This document shows positions 7,017 to 9,564 of a stretch of DNA of 9,564 nucleotides, in pieces. The notes beneath the pieces are model-generated. The model had not been told where the DNA came from. It saw only the letters and a program-made list of their open reading frames with translations, and did not search any database. Origin of the DNA: Gammaproteobacteria bacterium (lineage in GTDB: Bacteria; Pseudomonadota; Gammaproteobacteria; Steroidobacterales; Woeseiaceae); contig QNFK01000041.1 in NCBI GenBank assembly GCA_003645495.1, positions 1 through 9,564 on the forward strand, given 5' to 3'. The translations under genes and the position numbers were made by a program. How positions within the stretch are numbered: the stretch's first letter is position 1; each line of letters opens with the position of its first letter.

Positions 7017-8543
7017 GTGGCGCAAATCCTTTACCTGAAAGAACTGGCGCTCGCCTGGCCGCGCTTGACCCGGTTGACGTTCTTTCTTTGCGGCGCACTT
7101 TTGATGCTCTCATTTGCGCCGGTCGGCTGGTTCGGCCTGGCGCCAGTTCTTCTACTGCCATTCCTGTGTTCCACGCTTTATATGGAACCGCGGCTGGCCG
7201 CCCGGCACGGCTTTTGGTACGGAGCAGGCCTGTTTCTGGCAGGCACCTACTGGATATATATCTCAGTGCACGTATTTGGCGAGGCTCCGCTTTTATTGGC
7301 CGTCTTCCTGATGCTGGCGATGGTCGTCGTCATGGGTTGGTTTTACGCGGCGACCGCGTTTCTTATAAGCAAGCTGACTGCAGGGCACGCCACGCGGCTA
7401 TTGTTGGCTGCGCCCGCCGCCTGGGTGGCGATTGAATGGCTGCGCGGCTGGATCCTGAGTGGTTTCCCGTGGATGAGTCTCGGCTATGGGCAGATCGACT
7501 CTTCGCTCGCCGGATTCGCGCCGATCGCAGGTGTGTATGGCGTGTCACTGGTTCTCATGGTGAGCACGAGCGCATTGCTGGTGGCGATTGTCACGCAACA
7601 GAAAATGCGCCTGGTTGCTGTATCGATTGCCGTTATCCCCTGGTTCGTCGGCGTACTAATTGGCGATATCGAGTGGACCTCGGAGGCTGGCCCATCCGTC
7701 CGTGCGACCATTGTGCAGGGTGGTGTGTCGCAGGACAGGAAGTGGACGCGGGAGCAATTCAGACCGACGCTGGAATTGTATCGGAATTCGATTCGCGCGA
7801 ATCCGGATAGTGATCTTATTGTTTGGCCAGAGGTTGCCCTGCCAGCAAGATTAGACATGGTCGAAGATTACGTTGAACAATTGCAATCCGACATTAACGT
7901 ACGCGGACAAACGTTGCTGTTCGGTATTCTTGAGTGGGACGCTGATGTAGAGCGAATGTACAACAGCGTTGTCTTGATCGACGGCGAGGACAGGGGCACC
8001 AGGCAGATCTATCGAAAACGGCACCTGGTGCCATTTGGTGAGTTCTTTCCGGTGCCTGGATTCGTCCGTGAATGGATGCGCCTGATGAGCCTGCCGTATA
8101 GCGATATGAGCGCAGGAGATGACGAGCAACCTTTGTTGCGCATGGCAGATGGCAATCAACTGGCAGTCGCCATCTGTTACGAGGACGCGTACGGCGCCGA
8201 GCAGCTGTATGCATTGTCGGAAGCAACGTTACTCATCAACGTCAGCAACGATGCATGGTTTGGTGAATCAATTGCGCCACATCAACATCTCGAGATAGCG
8301 CGCATGCGTGCGCTGGAAGCTGGTCGTTATGTGGTGCGTGCGACGAACAACGGCGTTAGTGCATTTATTGGCCCGGATGGCAGCCTGCTACAGACGGGTG
8401 AGCAGTTTCTCTATGTCTCAATGAGTCATGATGTAACGCCGCGCAAGGGGCTTACACCGTATGCCATGGTGGGTAACTGGCCGGTCATTTCATTCGTCCT
8501 GCTCATCGTGGGCTGGCTGGCTTATCGTCCGCGGCCCAGCTGA
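7017..8543 (+). CDS. lnt: Apolipoprotein N-acyltransferase
   Basis: Lnt is the inner-membrane enzyme that adds the third acyl chain, taken from phospholipid, to the N-terminal cysteine of apolipoproteins. This is the last step of lipoprotein maturation after Lgt and LspA. The protein is 508 residues (E. coli 512). The first about 215 residues hold several membrane helices (for example 20-50, 66-85, 91-118, 166-192, 198-215). The nitrilase-like periplasmic domain (about 228-470) carries the catalytic triad E272 (IVWPEVALPA), K334 (YRKRHLVPFGEFFP) and C387 (AICYEDAYG). A last helix lies at about 488-503. The GTG start at 7017 is 5 bp after the corC stop with only a weak ribosome binding site, which suggests translational coupling. 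No hairpin-plus-T-run terminator is visible after its stop. Confidence 0.96.
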   Translation: MAQILYLKELALAWPRLTRLTFFLCGALLMLSFAPVGWFGLAPVLLLPFLCSTLYMEPRLAARHGFWYGAGLFLAGTYWIYISVHVFGEAPLLLAVFLMLAMVVVMGWFYAATAFLISKLTAGHATRLLLAAPAAWVAIEWLRGWILSGFPWMSLGYGQIDSSLAGFAPIAGVYGVSLVLMVSTSALLVAIVTQQKMRLVAVSIAVIPWFVGVLIGDIEWTSEAGPSVRATIVQGGVSQDRKWTREQFRPTLELYRNSIRANPDSDLIVWPEVALPARLDMVEDYVEQLQSDINVRGQTLLFGILEWDADVERMYNSVVLIDGEDRGTRQIYRKRHLVPFGEFFPVPGFVREWMRLMSLPYSDMSAGDDEQPLLRMADGNQLAVAICYEDAYGAEQLYALSEATLLINVSNDAWFGESIAPHQHLEIARMRALEAGRYVVRATNNGVSAFIGPDGSLLQTGEQFLYVSMSHDVTPRKGLTPYAMVGNWPVISFVLLIVGWLAYRPRPS

Positions 8544-8555
8544 GAATCAAGCGAA

Positions 8556-8599
8556 TTCAATCTAACTATTGATTATGTTATCAATTAACTTATTGATAA
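8556..8599. repeat. ATTGAT/ATCAAT half-sites in alternating orientation every 12 bp
   Basis: In the AT-rich spacer after lnt, ATTGAT (8568-8573), ATCAAT (8580-8585) and ATTGAT (8592-8597) occur at exact 12-bp steps in alternating orientation. An imperfect TTCAAT sits one step earlier (8556-8561). The last two extend to a perfect 8-bp inverted repeat, TTATCAAT (8578-8585) and ATTGATAA (8592-8599), with a 6-bp spacer. The array lies just upstream of the tetR promoter. It may be an upstream binding site for the TetR protein or another regulator. A chance pattern in AT-rich DNA is possible. Confidence 0.5.
8586..8598 (-). promoter_or_regulatory. IHF-consensus match upstream of the tetR promoter
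   Basis: On the minus strand this reads TATCAATAAGTTA, an exact match to the integration host factor consensus WATCAANNNNTTR, in an AT-rich surrounding as IHF sites prefer. It lies about 55-70 bp upstream of the predicted tetR transcription start, a position where IHF bending commonly affects promoters. The consensus is short and AT-rich, so a chance match is possible. Confidence 0.4.
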
Positions 8600-8619
8600 A
8601 TAACATATAAAATTATTAC

Positions 8620-8648
8620 TTGCCATGCATTCTATAGACCTATAGAAT
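8620..8648 (+). promoter_or_regulatory. Sigma70-type promoter of tetR-cysC
   Basis: TTGCCA (8620-8625, 5 of 6 to TTGACA) and TAGAAT (8643-8648, 5 of 6 to TATAAT) are separated by an ideal 17-bp spacer. Transcription would start near 8655, leaving about 28 bases before the GTG start of the TetR gene. This is the strongest promoter match I see in the window. Confidence 0.7.
8629..8648. promoter_or_regulatory. Putative TetR operator overlapping the promoter
   Basis: ATTCTATAG (8629-8637) and CTATAGAAT (8640-8648) form a perfect 9+9 bp inverted repeat with a 2-bp centre (AC). Its right arm includes the entire -10 hexamer and its left arm sits in the spacer, so a bound dimer would block RNA polymerase. 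Size and symmetry fit operators of TetR-family dimers, and the site is directly in front of a TetR-family gene. Autorepression is inferred from this placement. Confidence 0.7.
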
Positions 8649-8682
8649 TTCCGGAAATCGAAATGAGGCGGTTAGACTCATC

Positions 8683-9342
8683 GTGCCGGAAACCGAAAAC
8701 AATAAATATCAGCATCAACGCCAGCAGGCCATACGGTCGGCTGCGGCCGTCTTTGCTGAAAAAGGGTTTCACGGCTCGAGTACCAAAGACATTGCCGAGC
8801 GGATGGGGATCAAGCAGGGCAGTCTTTATTACTACTTCAAATCGAAAGAAGAAGCACTCGGCGAAGTTTGCCTGTTTGGCATCACAGATTACGTTGATCG
8901 AATGAATGGAATCGCAGCGAGCGACCAGCCATTCGAAGCAAAGTTGATGGCAACAATTACATCGCACTTGTCGAGCTACAGAGAGAAAAATGAAGCGCTC
9001 AAAGTTTACAACGATGAGCGTCTTTATTTGCCGGAAGCCAAACGCATCACACTGAAAAGCCTGGGCAGTGGTTACCGGCAGTTGCTGGAAATGATTTTTG
9101 AAGAAGGCGTTCAGAGCGGCGCGTTGCGCGACTCCATCGATTGCCACTTTGCAGCACAGGCTGTTATCGGCATTTGTAATGCATGGGGGGATGTAATCGT
9201 CCGCGATCCTGATGTCGATTTGTTCGACATCATTCAGAAATGTACGGATCTGTTACTGAACGGTTTTCGTGAACGACGCAAGATACAACGTACCGACGAC
9301 GATATTGATGTCGCCGGGAATTTGAATTACCAGAAAAACTAA
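8683..9342 (+). CDS. TetR/AcrR-family transcriptional regulator
   Basis: A 219-residue TetR-family regulator of the usual length. The N-terminal DNA-binding domain (about 10-57) shows the family pattern: RQQAIRSAAAVFAEKGFHGSSTKDIAERMGIKQGSLYYYFKSKEEAL, with the helix-turn-helix near 34-53. The C-terminal helical ligand and dimer domain (about 60-200) includes VYNDERLYLPEAK and YRQLLEMIFEEGVQSGALRD, a style seen in regulators of the KstR2/fatty-acyl type, but the ligand cannot be told. The last 20 residues are polar and probably disordered. The GTG start is chosen because the whole domain is in this frame; an ATG at 8663 is in another frame. The best Shine-Dalgarno (GAGG, 8665-8668) is rather far upstream. 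cysC begins 15 to 18 bp after the stop, so the two form an operon likely repressed through the operator at 8629-8648. Confidence 0.92.
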   Translation: MPETENNKYQHQRQQAIRSAAAVFAEKGFHGSSTKDIAERMGIKQGSLYYYFKSKEEALGEVCLFGITDYVDRMNGIAASDQPFEAKLMATITSHLSSYREKNEALKVYNDERLYLPEAKRITLKSLGSGYRQLLEMIFEEGVQSGALRDSIDCHFAAQAVIGICNAWGDVIVRDPDVDLFDIIQKCTDLLLNGFRERRKIQRTDDDIDVAGNLNYQKN

Positions 9343-9347
9343 AACTA

Positions 9348-9353
9348 AAAGGA
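9348..9353 (+). promoter_or_regulatory. Ribosome binding site of cysC
   Basis: AAAGGA lies 7 bases before ATG 9361 and 4 bases before ATG 9358, which is in the same frame. The spacing favours 9361 as the start, with 9358 adding only one methionine. Confidence 0.6.
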
Positions 9354-9360
9354 CTTAATG

Positions 9361-9564
9361 ATGGCTAAGCAAATCGCAACAAATGTTACCTGGCACGATG
9401 GAGAAGTGTCGCGCGAAGATCGTCACGAGATTCTTCGTCAGAAGGGTGCAACGGTCTGGTTCACTGGATTATCCGGCAGCGGCAAGAGCACAATCGCCGT
9501 GGCACTGGAGAGAGTCCTGTTTGATATGGGCAAACTGTCCTATCGGCTGGATGGTGACAATGTA
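9361..9564 (+). CDS. cysC: Adenylylsulfate (APS) kinase, N-terminal part (runs off right edge)
   Basis: APS kinase phosphorylates adenosine 5'-phosphosulfate with ATP to give PAPS, the sulfate donor for sulfotransferases and an intermediate in assimilatory sulfate reduction. The first 68 codons are present, about a third of the roughly 200-residue enzyme. Seen: an N-terminal TWHDGEVSREDRHEILRQKG segment like that of known CysC proteins, P-loop GLSGSGKS at residues 36-43 in VWFTGLSGSGKST, and LDGDNV (63-68), the conserved motif leading to the substrate-binding region. The frame is open to the edge and the rest cannot be judged, so a fusion to CysN is not excluded at the 3' side, but the start is that of free CysC. 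It lies directly behind a TetR-family gene, an uncommon partner since CysB usually controls these genes in gammaproteobacteria. Confidence 0.93.
   Translation, partial: MAKQIATNVTWHDGEVSREDRHEILRQKGATVWFTGLSGSGKSTIAVALERVLFDMGKLSYRLDGDNV

Noticed and set aside
8663..8905. ATG at 8663 closer to the GAGG sequence than the tetR GTG
   Set aside because: It reads a different frame that gives an 80-codon nonsense peptide, whereas the TetR domain is entirely in the GTG 8683 frame.
815..9489. Identical GLSGSGKS P-loop octapeptide in UvrA and CysC
   Set aside because: Both are the normal family P-loops; the match is convergent motif use, not a repeat or duplication.
1..9564. A novel defence, mobile or biosynthetic system
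   Set aside because: Every sizeable gene belongs to a known core family. No transposase, phage gene, CRISPR repeat, toxin-antitoxin pair or unknown conserved gene was found. The only possible lead to something unusual is the operon that continues past cysC.

Overview
The window reads as ordinary chromosomal DNA of a gammaproteobacterium of moderate GC content. The gene families are closest in layout to Pseudomonas and E. coli relatives: UvrA, a YajR-like major facilitator transporter, SSB with the DDDIPF tip, MiaB with cysteines at the E. coli positions, and the order phoH-ybeY-corC-lnt. The species cannot be named from the sequence. GTG and TTG start codons are used three times (phoH, lnt, tetR).

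Layout. At the left edge the first 309 codons of uvrA run leftward off the window. A divergent 120-bp spacer separates it from a YajR-like transporter, followed by ssb. The uvrA / transporter / ssb arrangement is a known gammaproteobacterial neighbourhood. Next come miaB, a 242-bp gap holding a REP-like palindromic element, and the compact run phoH(ybeZ)-ybeY-corC(ybeX)-lnt. These genes serve tRNA modification, rRNA maturation and quality control, and envelope (lipoprotein) biogenesis. They are a frequently conserved cluster, with 5 to 12 bp gaps at phoH-ybeY and corC-lnt and about 96 bp before corC.

The right end is the least routine part. After lnt comes an AT-rich 139-bp spacer with a series of ATTGAT/ATCAAT half-sites 12 bp apart, an exact match to the IHF consensus, and a strong sigma70-type promoter whose spacer and -10 box are covered by a perfect 9+9 bp inverted repeat. 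This looks like the operator of the TetR-family gene that follows. That gene is tightly followed by cysC (APS kinase, only the first 68 codons present), so the regulator probably controls itself and a PAPS-forming sulfate-activation or sulfation operon that continues beyond the window.

No phage, insertion sequence, CRISPR, RNA gene or clearly undescribed system is visible. The most useful leads are the tetR-cysC unit with its operator, the REP-like element, and the YajR-like transporter that lacks the usual C-terminal YAM domain.
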